Shown in pieces: positions 1-8,593 of a DNA stretch of 64,000 nt. The notes beneath the pieces were generated by a model that worked only from the letters and a program-made list of their open reading frames with translations, did no database searches and had not been told where the DNA came from. Position 1 is the first letter of the stretch. Each line of letters begins with the position of its first letter. The position numbers were made by a program, and so were the translations under genes. This DNA is from Litorimonas sp046250185 (GTDB taxonomy: Bacteria > Pseudomonadota > Alphaproteobacteria > Caulobacterales > Maricaulaceae). The stretch lies in NCBI RefSeq assembly GCF_046250185.1, contig NZ_CP176469.1. One strand, given 5' to 3'.

Positions 1-837
1 ATGGCTGATAAAAGCCAGATCGACACGATTCTCATGAATCTGTGCGTGAATGCGCGGGACGCGATGCTAGAGCAGGGCGGGGGAAAGATTGAAGTGAAGT
101 CGGCCCTCATGCAGCGCAGTGACGCCAAGGATGTGGCGCTCATTGAAGCGCTGCGAACGCTCCCCGGGGACGCCTTTGTTGTCATCTCAGTCTCGGACAA
201 TGGCACGGGTATGACGGACGAAATCAAGGCGAAAATATTTGAGCCGTTCTTCACGACCAAAGAACAAGGCAAAGGCACAGGCCTCGGCCTCGCCACCGTT
301 TACGGCATCGTGCAGCAAACAGGCGGCTATCTCGATGTGCAAAGTGAGTTGGGCAAAGGCACAACATTCCGCATATTCCTGCCAGCGGTCGAGCCCGGCG
401 ATGCGGACGAAATCGTTCATGTCAAAGCGACCCCCGCGCCGCGCAAACCCGCCGATATGGCGGGGCAGGGCAATATACTCTTTGTCGAGGACGAAAGCTC
501 TGTGCGCGTGATCGCTGCCAAAACACTCCGTCGTCGCGGCTATAACGTCACCGAAGCCGAAGACGGTGAGGAAGCGCTGGAGCTACTCGAAGACGCCAAA
601 GAGCCGTTCGATTTGATGATTTCTGACGTTGTCATGCCGGGCATGGGCGGGCCAGAATTGCTCAAAGCGGGTCGTGAATTACTCGGCAATGCGCGGATTG
701 TGTTTATATCTGGCTATGCTGAGGAAGAGTTCTCCGACCTCTTATCCGAGGAGCCAGACGTCACATTCCTGCCAAAGCCCTTCACGCTGGAGCAGCTCGC
801 CGAGAAGGTTAAAAACGAGATTGGCGAGGCGAAATAA
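1..837 (+). CDS. cckA: Hybrid histidine kinase CckA, C-terminal part (5' end outside window)
   Basis: This is the C-terminal part of a hybrid sensor kinase. Residues 1-130 form a GHKL ATPase domain with an N-box (NLCVNARD), a G1 box (DNGTGM, about 66-71) and a G2 box (GKGTGLGL, about 90-97). Residues 158-275 form a receiver domain with phospho-acceptor Asp209 in SDVVMP and Lys260 in PKPF. The frame is open to the window edge, so the ATG at base 1 is probably internal; the sensor, PAS and HisKA domains lie upstream. The domain order, the CckA-like ATPase-receiver linker and the neighbouring recA-alaS fit CckA, which phosphorylates CtrA through ChpT in the alphaproteobacterial cell-cycle relay. 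The name is inferred from about 40% of the protein, so another hybrid kinase is possible. Confidence 0.85.
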   Translation: MADKSQIDTILMNLCVNARDAMLEQGGGKIEVKSALMQRSDAKDVALIEALRTLPGDAFVVISVSDNGTGMTDEIKAKIFEPFFTTKEQGKGTGLGLATVYGIVQQTGGYLDVQSELGKGTTFRIFLPAVEPGDADEIVHVKATPAPRKPADMAGQGNILFVEDESSVRVIAAKTLRRRGYNVTEAEDGEEALELLEDAKEPFDLMISDVVMPGMGGPELLKAGRELLGNARIVFISGYAEEEFSDLLSEEPDVTFLPKPFTLEQLAEKVKNEIGEAK

Positions 838-843
838 ATAATT

Positions 844-858
844 GTTCGCAATTTGTTC
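844..858 (+). promoter_or_regulatory. LexA/SOS box (GTTC-N7-GTTC) upstream of recA
   Basis: GTTC at 844-847 and GTTC at 855-858 are separated by exactly seven bases. This matches the direct-repeat LexA operator of alphaproteobacteria. It lies about 120 bases before the recA start, in the only intergenic space in front of the gene. Confidence 0.85.
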
Positions 859-876
859 TTTTTACTTGCACGGGCG

Positions 877-891
877 GAACGAATGTGGAAC
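877..891 (-). promoter_or_regulatory. Second LexA/SOS box (GAAC-N7-GAAC), opposite orientation
   Basis: GAAC at 877-880 and GAAC at 888-891 have a seven-base gap. This is the reverse complement of the GTTC-N7-GTTC operator. With the box at 844-858 it brackets the probable recA promoter and could let two LexA dimers bind facing each other. Confidence 0.75.
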
Positions 892-975
892 AAGATGTTA
901 ACGGCAGTCCGATTGCAGCCGTCACTTTAAGCAGATCTCCGAAGGGCTCCGGATATCGAAATTGGAGTAGAGTTC

Positions 976-2082
976 ATGGCTAGAAACAGCACACCTCTCA
1001 CTGTCGTCGGAAAAGTTGCCGACAAAAACAAATCTGCCGCGCTGGATGCGGCTATGTCACAAATCGACCGCGCATTCGGCAAAGGTGCCGTGATGAAATT
1101 GGGTCAGAAAACGACGATGGACGTCGAAGCGGTCTCAACTGGCTCGCTCGGTTTAGATATCGCCCTCGGCATAGGTGGCCTACCAAAAGGTCGAATTATT
1201 GAAATTTACGGCCCAGAATCATCTGGTAAAACAACATTGTCGCTGCACGCTGTGGCGGAAATGCAGAAAACAGGTGGCGTTGCGGCCTTTATTGACGCGG
1301 AACACGCGCTCGATCCTGTCTATGCGGCTAAGTTGGGTGTGGACGTCAATGAACTCTTGATTGCGCAGCCCGATACGGGTGAACAGGGTTTAGAAATCGC
1401 TGATACGCTCGTGCGGTCTGGCGCTGTTGATATTCTCGTGATCGATTCGGTTGCAGCACTGACGCCGCGCGCGGAACTTGAAGGTGATATGGGCGATAGC
1501 CTGCCAGGCCTTCAGGCGCGTTTAATGAGCCAAGCGCTCCGCAAGCTGACGGGGTCAATCTCGAAGTCAGGCTGTATGGTGATCTTTATCAACCAAATTC
1601 GCCATAAGATTGGCGTCATGTACGGTTCACCAGAGACAACAACAGGCGGCAATGCGCTAAAATTCTATAGCTCTGTGCGTCTTGATATTCGCCGCATCGG
1701 CGCGATTAAGCATCGGGATGATGTTGTCGGCAACCAGACGCGCGTGAAAATCGTGAAGAACAAAGTGGCGCCGCCCTTCCGTCAGGTCGAATTCGACATC
1801 ATGTACGGGGAAGGTATCTCCAAGACAGGCGAATTGATTGATTTGGGTGTGAAGGCTGAAGTCATTGAGAAGTCAGGATCATGGTATTCCTACGGCGAGG
1901 AGCGCATTGGCCAGGGCCGCGAGAATGTGCGGAAATTCCTGCTCGAAAATCCTGCCATCGCCAATGTTATCGAAGACCGTATCCGCAAGAATGAGGGTTT
2001 GATCGAGGAAGAGCTGCTTATGCCAAAAGATGAGCAGGTCGCAGATGACGGTGAGGAGCCGATCACGAGCCTCGGCGCGTAG
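976..2082 (+). CDS. recA: Recombinase A
   Basis: RecA forms filaments on single-stranded DNA, drives homologous strand exchange and triggers LexA self-cleavage. The 368-residue protein has Walker A GPESSGKT (79-86), a Walker B region ending LVIDSVAAL, and the loop sequence with NQIRHKIGVMYGSPETTTGG typical of bacterial RecA. The C-terminus is acidic, as usual. The ATG at 976 follows GGAG at 963-966. Two SOS boxes lie in the 138-base gap upstream and a strong hairpin terminator lies downstream, so the gene is probably a single SOS-regulated unit. The cckA-recA-alaS neighbourhood recurs in Caulobacter relatives. Confidence 0.99.
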   Translation: MARNSTPLTVVGKVADKNKSAALDAAMSQIDRAFGKGAVMKLGQKTTMDVEAVSTGSLGLDIALGIGGLPKGRIIEIYGPESSGKTTLSLHAVAEMQKTGGVAAFIDAEHALDPVYAAKLGVDVNELLIAQPDTGEQGLEIADTLVRSGAVDILVIDSVAALTPRAELEGDMGDSLPGLQARLMSQALRKLTGSISKSGCMVIFINQIRHKIGVMYGSPETTTGGNALKFYSSVRLDIRRIGAIKHRDDVVGNQTRVKIVKNKVAPPFRQVEFDIMYGEGISKTGELIDLGVKAEVIEKSGSWYSYGEERIGQGRENVRKFLLENPAIANVIEDRIRKNEGLIEEELLMPKDEQVADDGEEPITSLGA

Positions 2083-2182
2083 TCAGTCTGGCGTTACGCG
2101 TAAGCCTTCAATGTGATGGCATGCATGTGAGGCCAACTCAGCTGAAATAAGCAAGTAGTAAGAAACAAGCTGAAATAAACAA

Positions 2183-2217
2183 AAAGAGCGCTTGGCACGT
2201 CCGAGCGCTCTTTCTAT
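2183..2217 (+). terminator. Rho-independent terminator of recA
   Basis: A perfect 10-base-pair stem joins 2183-2192 to 2204-2213, with an 11-base loop. The 3' arm ends in TTT and is followed by CTATAT. It sits about 100 bases after the recA stop and 70 bases before alaS. An A-run also precedes the stem, so it could act in both directions. Confidence 0.8.
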
Positions 2218-2283
2218 ATGGGAGGCTGATAGAGGCTGTGATTATCTGCAGCTTATGAGCGGGATTATCCCAAAGGACAGTCT

Positions 2284-4929
2284 ATGACCAGCTTGGCCGA
2301 TATTCGCCAGCAATTCTTGAGCTTTTTTGAAGGTCACGGCCATAGCGTTGAGGCGTCTAGCCCGCTTGTGCCGGATAATGATCCGACATTGCTTTTCACC
2401 AATGCGGGCATGGTGCAGTTCAAAGATTATTTCACAGGCGCGATGACACCGCCTATTCCGCGTGCCGTAACATCGCAAAAATGCGTGCGGGCTGGCGGAA
2501 AGCACAATGATTTGGACAATGTTGGCTATACGGCGCGCCATCATACATTTTTCGAGATGCTTGGTAATTTTTCGTTCGGGGATTACTTCAAGGAAGAGGC
2601 AATCTCTCATGCATGGGAATTGGTGACGAAAGAGTTCGACCTGCCGAAAGATAAGCTTCTCGTCACCGTTTACCACACGGATGATCAAGCCTTTGATTTG
2701 TGGAAAAAGATTGCGGGCTTGCCCGATGAGAAAATTATTCGCATCCCAACTTCTGATAACTTCTGGGCCATGGGCGATACGGGGCCATGTGGGCCGTGTT
2801 CCGAAATCTTCTTTGATCACGGCGCAGATATTCCTGGGGGCCCTCCCGGATCGCCGAATGAAGACGGTGACCGCTTTATCGAGATTTGGAATCTCGTTTT
2901 CATGCAGTTTGAAAAGCATGCGGATGGCCGCCAAGTCCCGCTCCCCAAGCCCTCGATCGACACAGGCATGGGTCTTGAACGGACAGCCGCGATTTTGCAA
3001 GGTAAGCACGACAATTACGATATCGATTTGTTCCAATCCCTAATCAACGCCTCTGTCGAATTGACGGGCGTGAAGGCTGTCGGGGAGGCGAAATTTTCAC
3101 ATCGCGTGATTGCTGACCATTTGCGGAGTTGCTCATTCCTCATGGCAGACGGCGTTAGCCCGTCTAACGAAGGGCGCGGCTATGTCTTGCGCCGCATCAT
3201 GCGCCGCGCCATGCGTCATGCCCATTTACTCGGCGCGAAAGATGCGCTCATGCACCGCCTTGTCCCAACTTTGGTGAGTGAAATGGGCGCAGCTTACGGC
3301 GAATTGGGCCGCGCACAGGCCAGTATTGAAGCCGTATTCGAGCAAGAAGAAGAACGCTTCCGCCGCACGCTGGGCCGCGGTACGTCGCTCCTCGAAGATG
3401 CCACAGCTAACTTGTCCAAAGGAGACAAACTCGACGGCGAAACGGCATTTACCCTGTATGACACCTACGGTTTCCCACTCGACCTGACGCAGGACGCCTT
3501 GCGCGCTAAGGGTATTGATGTGGACACAGACGGCTTTGATGCCGCTATGGCCCGCCAGAAGGAGCAATCTCGCGCAAGCGGTTTTAAATCGGGCGACGTT
3601 GGGACAGACGCGATCTGGACTGATATTCGCGATGAATTCGGCGCAACAGAATTCACGGGATATGAGGATTTACAGCTTTCTTCACCGCTCGTTGCGATCA
3701 TTCAAGACGGCGAATTGGTGACCGATCCTAAAGCTGGTCCTGTTATGTTCGTCACGCAGAAGACGCCGTTTTACGCCGAATCTGGCGGCCAAGCGGGCGA
3801 TAAAGGCGTGGTCAGCTTTGACAATGGCGCCGTGATCACGGTCTCTGATGTGCAGAAAAAAGCGGGTGATGTGCATGTGCATATTGGCGAGTTGTCAGGC
3901 GCGATCAGCCAGAGTGCCACCGCGCATCTCTCCGTCAATGCGGATAATCGCAAACGCACTATGGCGAACCATTCGGCAACGCATCTCATGCACGAAGCAC
4001 TGCGGCGCGTGTTAGGGGAGCATGTGACACAAAAAGGCCAAATGGTTGACGGTGAGCGTATCCGCTTTGACATCAGCCACGGCGCAGCGATCACGCGCGA
4101 AGAACTGGCCAAGGTCGAAGATCAGGTGAATGCGATCATCCTCCAAAACGCGGAGGCAACGACTGAGTTAATGAGCCCAGAAGCCGCGATGGAAGCGGGT
4201 GCTATGGCCTTGTTTGGCGAAAAATACGGCGATGAAGTGCGGGTTTTGGCGCTGGGTGAGCCTTTTGGGGATCAGCCAGAGAAAGCTTATTCTGTGGAAC
4301 TTTGCGGCGGGACGCATGTTCACCGCACGGGCGATATCGCATTGTTTAAGATCGTCTCTGAAGGCGCAGTCGCGGCGGGTATTCGACGGGTCGAAGCCGT
4401 TAGCGGCGAAGCGGCGCGGCAATATCTTGAGGAGCAGGCGGGCTATACGCGCGCAGCGGCCGATACCCTCAAATCAAAACCCGAAGACGTGCCAACGCGC
4501 ATCCAAATGCTGATCGATGACCGCAAACGATTCGAAAAAGAGCTGTCGGAGGTCAAAAAACAGTTGGCACTGGGCGGCGGCGGGGCTGCGAGTGCCGAGG
4601 ACATTGGCGGTGTGTCCGTCATGGCGCGGGTCGTGGACGGCGTGTCGGGCAAGGATTTGCGCGGCATGTTGAATGATCAACTCTCGGCGCTGAAGTCGGG
4701 TATTGTTGCCTTTGTCGCAAAAGATGATGGTAAAGTGGCCGTGGGTGTCGCGGTATCGGATGATCTGATTGCACGCGTGTCGGCGGCTGATTTGGTCAAT
4801 GCGGGCGCAAGCGAAGTTGGCGGACGTGGCGGCGGTAAGCCTGGCATGGCGCAGGCAGGTGGGAGTAAACCCGAAGGTGCGGACGCGGCTTTGGCGGCGA
4901 TCAAGGCCGCCATCGAAGCTGCGTTATAA
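2284..4929 (+). CDS. alaS: Alanyl-tRNA synthetase
   Basis: This enzyme charges tRNA-Ala and hydrolyses mischarged Ser/Gly-tRNA. At 881 residues it is normal length. The N-terminal class II catalytic core carries motif 2 sequence HHTFFEMLGNFSFGDYF. The editing domain has the zinc ligands HSATH and CGGTH. The C-terminal DHHA1/C-Ala domain has the glycine-rich GGRGGGKPGMAQAGG segment. The ATG at 2284 follows GGACAG. The next gene, arfB, starts 27 bases after the stop, so the two are probably co-transcribed. Confidence 0.99.
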   Translation: MTSLADIRQQFLSFFEGHGHSVEASSPLVPDNDPTLLFTNAGMVQFKDYFTGAMTPPIPRAVTSQKCVRAGGKHNDLDNVGYTARHHTFFEMLGNFSFGDYFKEEAISHAWELVTKEFDLPKDKLLVTVYHTDDQAFDLWKKIAGLPDEKIIRIPTSDNFWAMGDTGPCGPCSEIFFDHGADIPGGPPGSPNEDGDRFIEIWNLVFMQFEKHADGRQVPLPKPSIDTGMGLERTAAILQGKHDNYDIDLFQSLINASVELTGVKAVGEAKFSHRVIADHLRSCSFLMADGVSPSNEGRGYVLRRIMRRAMRHAHLLGAKDALMHRLVPTLVSEMGAAYGELGRAQASIEAVFEQEEERFRRTLGRGTSLLEDATANLSKGDKLDGETAFTLYDTYGFPLDLTQDALRAKGIDVDTDGFDAAMARQKEQSRASGFKSGDVGTDAIWTDIRDEFGATEFTGYEDLQLSSPLVAIIQDGELVTDPKAGPVMFVTQKTPFYAESGGQAGDKGVVSFDNGAVITVSDVQKKAGDVHVHIGELSGAISQSATAHLSVNADNRKRTMANHSATHLMHEALRRVLGEHVTQKGQMVDGERIRFDISHGAAITREELAKVEDQVNAIILQNAEATTELMSPEAAMEAGAMALFGEKYGDEVRVLALGEPFGDQPEKAYSVELCGGTHVHRTGDIALFKIVSEGAVAAGIRRVEAVSGEAARQYLEEQAGYTRAAADTLKSKPEDVPTRIQMLIDDRKRFEKELSEVKKQLALGGGGAASAEDIGGVSVMARVVDGVSGKDLRGMLNDQLSALKSGIVAFVAKDDGKVAVGVAVSDDLIARVSAADLVNAGASEVGGRGGGKPGMAQAGGSKPEGADAALAAIKAAIEAAL

Positions 4930-4955
4930 CGGAGACGCTCTATATCAATCGACGA

Positions 4956-5354
4956 TTGTCGATCCCGATCAGCGCCATTCAGTTTTCGGCCATTCGGGCG
5001 TCCGGTCCAGGTGGGCAGAGCGTCAACAAAACATCTTCGGCTGTGCATTTGCAGCTGGATTTAGCAGACATTGAGATTTTGGAAGGTCATCGAGAGCGAA
5101 TACTCGCCCATAGTGATCGACGTATTTCTAGCAACGGAATTATCACGATAAAAGCGCAAAACTCCCGAACACAAACGCGCAATCGCCAAGATGCGCTTGA
5201 CCGCTTGCAGACGCTTTTACGCGAGGCGTTGAAGGTGGAAGCCCCCCGACGTGCGACTCGCCCGACATGGGGATCGACGAAGCGGCGGCTGAAGAAAAAG
5301 GCTGAGCGGGGCGCGATCAAGGCCAATCGCGGGAAAGTTCGCGACTTTGACTGA
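4956..5354 (+). CDS. arfB: Alternative ribosome-rescue factor / peptidyl-tRNA hydrolase ArfB
   Basis: ArfB (YaeJ, ICT1-like) enters ribosomes stalled without a stop codon and hydrolyses the peptidyl-tRNA. The 132-residue protein has the GGQ catalytic motif (19-21, in GPGGQSVNKTSSAVHL). It ends in the lysine/arginine-rich tail (KRRLKKKAERGAIKANRGKV) that lies in the empty mRNA channel. It lacks the codon-recognition domains of RF1/RF2. The start is a TTG: no in-frame ATG precedes the conserved N-terminus, and the nearest GGAG (4931-4934) is rather far, so the start is uncertain by a few codons. It follows alaS closely. Confidence 0.93.
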   Translation: MSIPISAIQFSAIRASGPGGQSVNKTSSAVHLQLDLADIEILEGHRERILAHSDRRISSNGIITIKAQNSRTQTRNRQDALDRLQTLLREALKVEAPRRATRPTWGSTKRRLKKKAERGAIKANRGKVRDFD

Positions 5355-5424
5355 AATTGGACAGGCCGTGAGCGATTAAACCCCTTGCGACAGGCGAAAT
5401 TTTTGGGTAGTAGCGCGTCAAATC

Positions 5425-5456
5425 AGCGGCCCAAATAATTGCGGCCGCTTTATATT
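5425..5456 (+). terminator. GC-rich hairpin between arfB and rpmF
   Basis: A 7-base-pair perfect stem joins 5425-5431 to 5443-5449 around an 11-base loop, followed by TTATATTT. It could end alaS-arfB transcription. It is only 26 bases before the rpmF start, so a leader-RNA role in L32 expression is the alternative. Confidence 0.5.
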
Positions 5457-5475
5457 TGGCACAATGGAGGCCCCG

Positions 5476-5655
5476 ATGGCTGTTCCTAAGAGTAAAATTT
5501 CTAATTCACGTCGCGGCATGCGCCGTGCGCATGACAAGCTAACGGCTGTCAATTACATCGAAGACAAAGAGTCTGGTGAGCTGCGTCGTCAGCATCACAT
5601 CGATCTGAAATCAGGCACCTATCGCGGTCGCCAGGTTCTGACACCTAAAGACTAG
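5476..5655 (+). CDS. rpmF: 50S ribosomal protein L32
   Basis: The 59-residue protein begins MAVPKSKISNSRRGMRRAHD, the standard L32 N-terminus. It is rich in Lys/Arg and belongs to the large ribosomal subunit. The start at 5476 is preferred over an in-frame ATG at 5464 because MAVPKSK is the conserved beginning and GGAGG (5466-5470) sits at correct spacing before it. The zinc-binding cysteines found in some L32 proteins are absent, so this is a zinc-free (C-minus) form. eno follows after 38 bases. Confidence 0.97.
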   Translation: MAVPKSKISNSRRGMRRAHDKLTAVNYIEDKESGELRRQHHIDLKSGTYRGRQVLTPKD

Positions 5656-5693
5656 TCGACCACATCTGATCCCCCGACATTCAGGAGCCTCCC

Positions 5694-6974
5694 ATGGTAG
5701 AGATTGAAGAAATTTTCGCCCGGGAAATCCTGGACAGTCGTGGAAATCCAACACTCGAAGTTGATGTCAGCCTCTCTGATGGGGCTTTTGGTCGTGCGGC
5801 TGTGCCAAGTGGTGCCTCTACAGGTGCCCATGAAGCGGTCGAGCTGCGCGATGGGGATAAATCGCGCTATCTCGGCAAAGGCGTGCAAAAAGCCGTCAAT
5901 AACGTAAATACCGAAATCGCCGATACGCTTTATGGTCTGGACGCAGAGAATCAGCGCGGGATCGATCAAATCCTCATTGAGCTTGATGGCACAGAAAACA
6001 AAGGCCGTTTGGGCGCTAACGCGATGCTCGGCGTGTCACTCGCCTTGGCCAAAGCTGTGGCCGATAGCCAGCAAGTGCCGCTTTACCGTTATGTCGGCGG
6101 TGTCAATGCGCGCACACTCCCTGTGCCGATGATGAACATCATCAATGGCGGCGAGCATGCGGACAATCCTATCGACGTCCAAGAATTCATGGTGATGCCA
6201 GTTGGCGCAGAGAGCTTCTCTGAGGCCCTACGTTGCGGCGCGGAAATCTTCCACGCGCTGAAAGCCAAATTGAAGGCGGACGGCCATAACACAAATGTTG
6301 GCGACGAGGGTGGTTTCGCCCCCAACCTTGATGGGTCCAAGCACGCGCTAGACTATATTATGAGCGCGATCACAGCGGCTGGCTATACGCCAGGCGAAGA
6401 CGTGTTCCTCGCCATGGATGTCGCCTCAACAGAATTTTACAAAAACGGCAAATATGAGTTGAAAGGCGAAGGCAAATCCCTGACGTCAGCACAATTCGTC
6501 GATTACCTCGAAGACCTCGTCGATAATTACCCAATCATCTCTATCGAAGACGGCATGGACGAAGATGACTGGGACGGTTGGGTGGCGTTGAACGCGCGCA
6601 TCGGGGGTAAGTGCCAGCTTGTCGGTGACGATCTTTTTGTGACCAATCCCAAGCGGTTAAAGACGGGTATCGAGAAAAAAGCTGCCAACTCAATCCTTGT
6701 GAAGGTTAATCAGATTGGGACGTTATCTGAGACGCTCGACGCCGTGCAAATGGCGCACCGTGCAGGCTACACCGCCGTGATGAGCCATAGATCTGGTGAA
6801 ACATCTGATACCACGATTGCTGATCTGGCTGTCGCGACGAATTGCGGGCAGATCAAAACTGGCTCGCTCGCGCGCTCCGACCGGTTAGCAAAATACAATC
6901 AACTTCTGCGGATTGAAGAGCAGTTGGGCGAGATGGCATTTTATGCTGGCCGCTCGATTATGAAAGACGGCTAA
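5694..6974 (+). CDS. eno: Enolase
   Basis: Enolase converts 2-phosphoglycerate to phosphoenolpyruvate in glycolysis. The 426-residue protein has REILDSRGNPTLEVDV near the N-terminus, the flexible-loop segment PSGASTGAHEAVELRDGD, metal-ligand acidic residues in the AMDVAS and SIEDGMDEDDWDGW segments, and the signature LVKVNQIGTLSETLDAV with the catalytic lysine. The ATG at 5694 is preceded by AGGAG (5683-5687). It supplies carbon to the pyruvate dehydrogenase genes just downstream. Confidence 0.99.
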   Translation: MVEIEEIFAREILDSRGNPTLEVDVSLSDGAFGRAAVPSGASTGAHEAVELRDGDKSRYLGKGVQKAVNNVNTEIADTLYGLDAENQRGIDQILIELDGTENKGRLGANAMLGVSLALAKAVADSQQVPLYRYVGGVNARTLPVPMMNIINGGEHADNPIDVQEFMVMPVGAESFSEALRCGAEIFHALKAKLKADGHNTNVGDEGGFAPNLDGSKHALDYIMSAITAAGYTPGEDVFLAMDVASTEFYKNGKYELKGEGKSLTSAQFVDYLEDLVDNYPIISIEDGMDEDDWDGWVALNARIGGKCQLVGDDLFVTNPKRLKTGIEKKAANSILVKVNQIGTLSETLDAVQMAHRAGYTAVMSHRSGETSDTTIADLAVATNCGQIKTGSLARSDRLAKYNQLLRIEEQLGEMAFYAGRSIMKDG

Positions 6975-7024
6975 TTCCAAACCTTCAAAATGCTTCTCGC
7001 GGCAAGGGTGGGTAGGTCAAAGCG

Positions 7025-7076
7025 CTGTCCAGATATTGTTTTATCACTATCTCGCCAGTTAAGCCGCGAGGACAGT
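7025..7076 (+). other. Possible folded leader or terminator between eno and ftsB-like gene
   Basis: CTGTCC at 7025-7030 can pair with GGACAG at 7070-7075, enclosing an inner 5-bp stem (CTCGC 7051-7055 with GCGAG 7066-7070; the two stems share one base). There is no clear T-run, so terminator function is doubtful. The rest of the 221-base gap (6975-7195) presumably holds the promoter of the next operon. Confidence 0.25.
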
Positions 7077-7195
7077 ATATCATTTTGTTATGCTAGCTTG
7101 CTGCGTACTTTCTCTCACATAGGGAGTCGCGCATTAACTTCGCCCTAACCATGACATCGTAGCTTCGGTCTATCGCGACCCAAGGGACACCTCGC

Positions 7196-7504
7196 ATGAA
7201 ACGCCTCGCGCAGATAAGACAGAAATTTCCGGTTATCGCGCTGCTGGCGCTTTATGCCTATCTCGCATTTCACGCCTTTAGTGGCTCGCAAGGGATTATG
7301 CGCTGGATGACCTATAGCGATCAATCGCGTGTACTGAATGTCAAACTCGATGCATTAGAGGCCCACCGCGCTGCCCTGCAATCAGACGTCGATGCCCTTT
7401 CGCCCAATCATCTCAACCTTGATCTGCTAGATGAAAAGGCGCGCGAAACCTTACACGTTTCGGACCCGAAAGAAATGACGATTTGGCTTGACCAGTCACC
7501 CTAA
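7196..7504 (+). CDS. FtsB/DivIC-type septum formation initiator protein
   Basis: A 102-residue bitopic membrane protein. It has a short basic N-terminus, one transmembrane segment (about 14-30, FPVIALLALYAYLAFHAF) and a periplasmic coiled coil (about 42-70, LNVKLDALEAHRAALQSDV). This is the FtsB/DivIC layout; these proteins form the FtsQLB complex that activates septal peptidoglycan synthesis. The DEKARETLHVSDPKEMTIW end resembles the conserved tail seen in alphaproteobacterial members. The position directly upstream of pdhA is common in the class. Confidence 0.85.
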   Translation: MKRLAQIRQKFPVIALLALYAYLAFHAFSGSQGIMRWMTYSDQSRVLNVKLDALEAHRAALQSDVDALSPNHLNLDLLDEKARETLHVSDPKEMTIWLDQSP

Positions 7505-7564
7505 ACTTCCGACAAAGTCCCACTAGACATTGTTGTTATTTCGTGTCCGAAATAAAGGTTTATT

Positions 7565-8587
7565 ATGGCTGCCTCCAAATCAAAAACTTCTTCTAAAGCG
7601 GCAAAACCGCTCAAAGCACTTCCGGCTAAGCCTGACGAATTGCTCGGTTACTACCGCGAAATGCTTTTGATCCGCAGATTTGAAGAAAAGGCGGGGCAGC
7701 TTTACGGCATGGGCCAAATTGCTGGGTTTTGTCACCTATATATCGGTCAAGAGGCTGTCGTCACGGGCTGTCGCGCTGCGATGAAAGATGGAGATCAAAT
7801 GATCACGGGCTACCGCGATCACGGCCATATGTTAGCTTGTGGTATGGAAAGCCGCGGCGTGATGGCCGAACTGACAGGACGTTCAGGCGGCTATTCACGC
7901 GGCAAGGGCGGTTCCATGCACATGTTCAGCACGGAAAAGAAATTTTATGGCGGCCACGGCATTGTCGGCGCGCAAGTGCCAATCGGGGCGGGGCTGGGCT
8001 TTGCCAATAAATATCTTGGCAACGGCGCGGTTAGTCTCGCTTTCTTTGGTGATGGGGCGTCTAATCAAGGCCAAGTCTACGAAACATTCAACATGGCGAA
8101 GCTCTGGGACTTGCCCGTTGTGTTCGTGATTGAAAATAACCAATACGCCATGGGCACGTCCGTTGAACGGTCATCTGCTGAGACGGAGCTTTACAAGCGT
8201 GGGTCTTCTTTTGAAATTGAAGGTATCCAAGTCGACGGTATGAATGTCCTGGCCGTGCGCGACGCTGCGAAAAAGGCGATCAAACATGCTCGCGACGGCA
8301 AAGGGCCGATGATCCTCGAAATGAAGACTTATCGCTATCGCGGTCACTCTATGTCTGATCCAGCAAAATACCGCTCTCGCGACGAAGTGACCAAGACTCG
8401 CTCTGAACGTGACCCGATTGATATGGCGCGCGCGCGTCTGCTCAACGAAAAATGGGCGGATGAAGACGACCTCAAAGCCATCGACAAAGAGATCAAAGAG
8501 ATCGTCAAAGACGCCGCCGACTTCGCCCTAGAAAGCCCAGAGCCCGACCCGTCCGAGCTATGGACGGATGTGCTGCTGGAGGCCTAA
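7565..8587 (+). CDS. pdhA: Pyruvate dehydrogenase E1 component, alpha subunit
   Basis: This is the thiamine-diphosphate-dependent decarboxylase subunit of the pyruvate dehydrogenase complex. The 340-residue protein has the ThDP motif GDGASNQGQVYETFNMA ending at ENNQ, and the phosphorylation-loop-like sequence YRYRGHSMSDPAKYRSRDEV. An Ala/Lys-rich N-terminal extension of about 20 residues precedes the conserved domain. It opens the pdh block. pdhB lies 0.9 kb downstream, separated by two unrelated small genes, whereas pdhA and pdhB are usually adjacent. Confidence 0.98.
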   Translation: MAASKSKTSSKAAKPLKALPAKPDELLGYYREMLLIRRFEEKAGQLYGMGQIAGFCHLYIGQEAVVTGCRAAMKDGDQMITGYRDHGHMLACGMESRGVMAELTGRSGGYSRGKGGSMHMFSTEKKFYGGHGIVGAQVPIGAGLGFANKYLGNGAVSLAFFGDGASNQGQVYETFNMAKLWDLPVVFVIENNQYAMGTSVERSSAETELYKRGSSFEIEGIQVDGMNVLAVRDAAKKAIKHARDGKGPMILEMKTYRYRGHSMSDPAKYRSRDEVTKTRSERDPIDMARARLLNEKWADEDDLKAIDKEIKEIVKDAADFALESPEPDPSELWTDVLLEA

Positions 8588-8593
8588 GCCACT

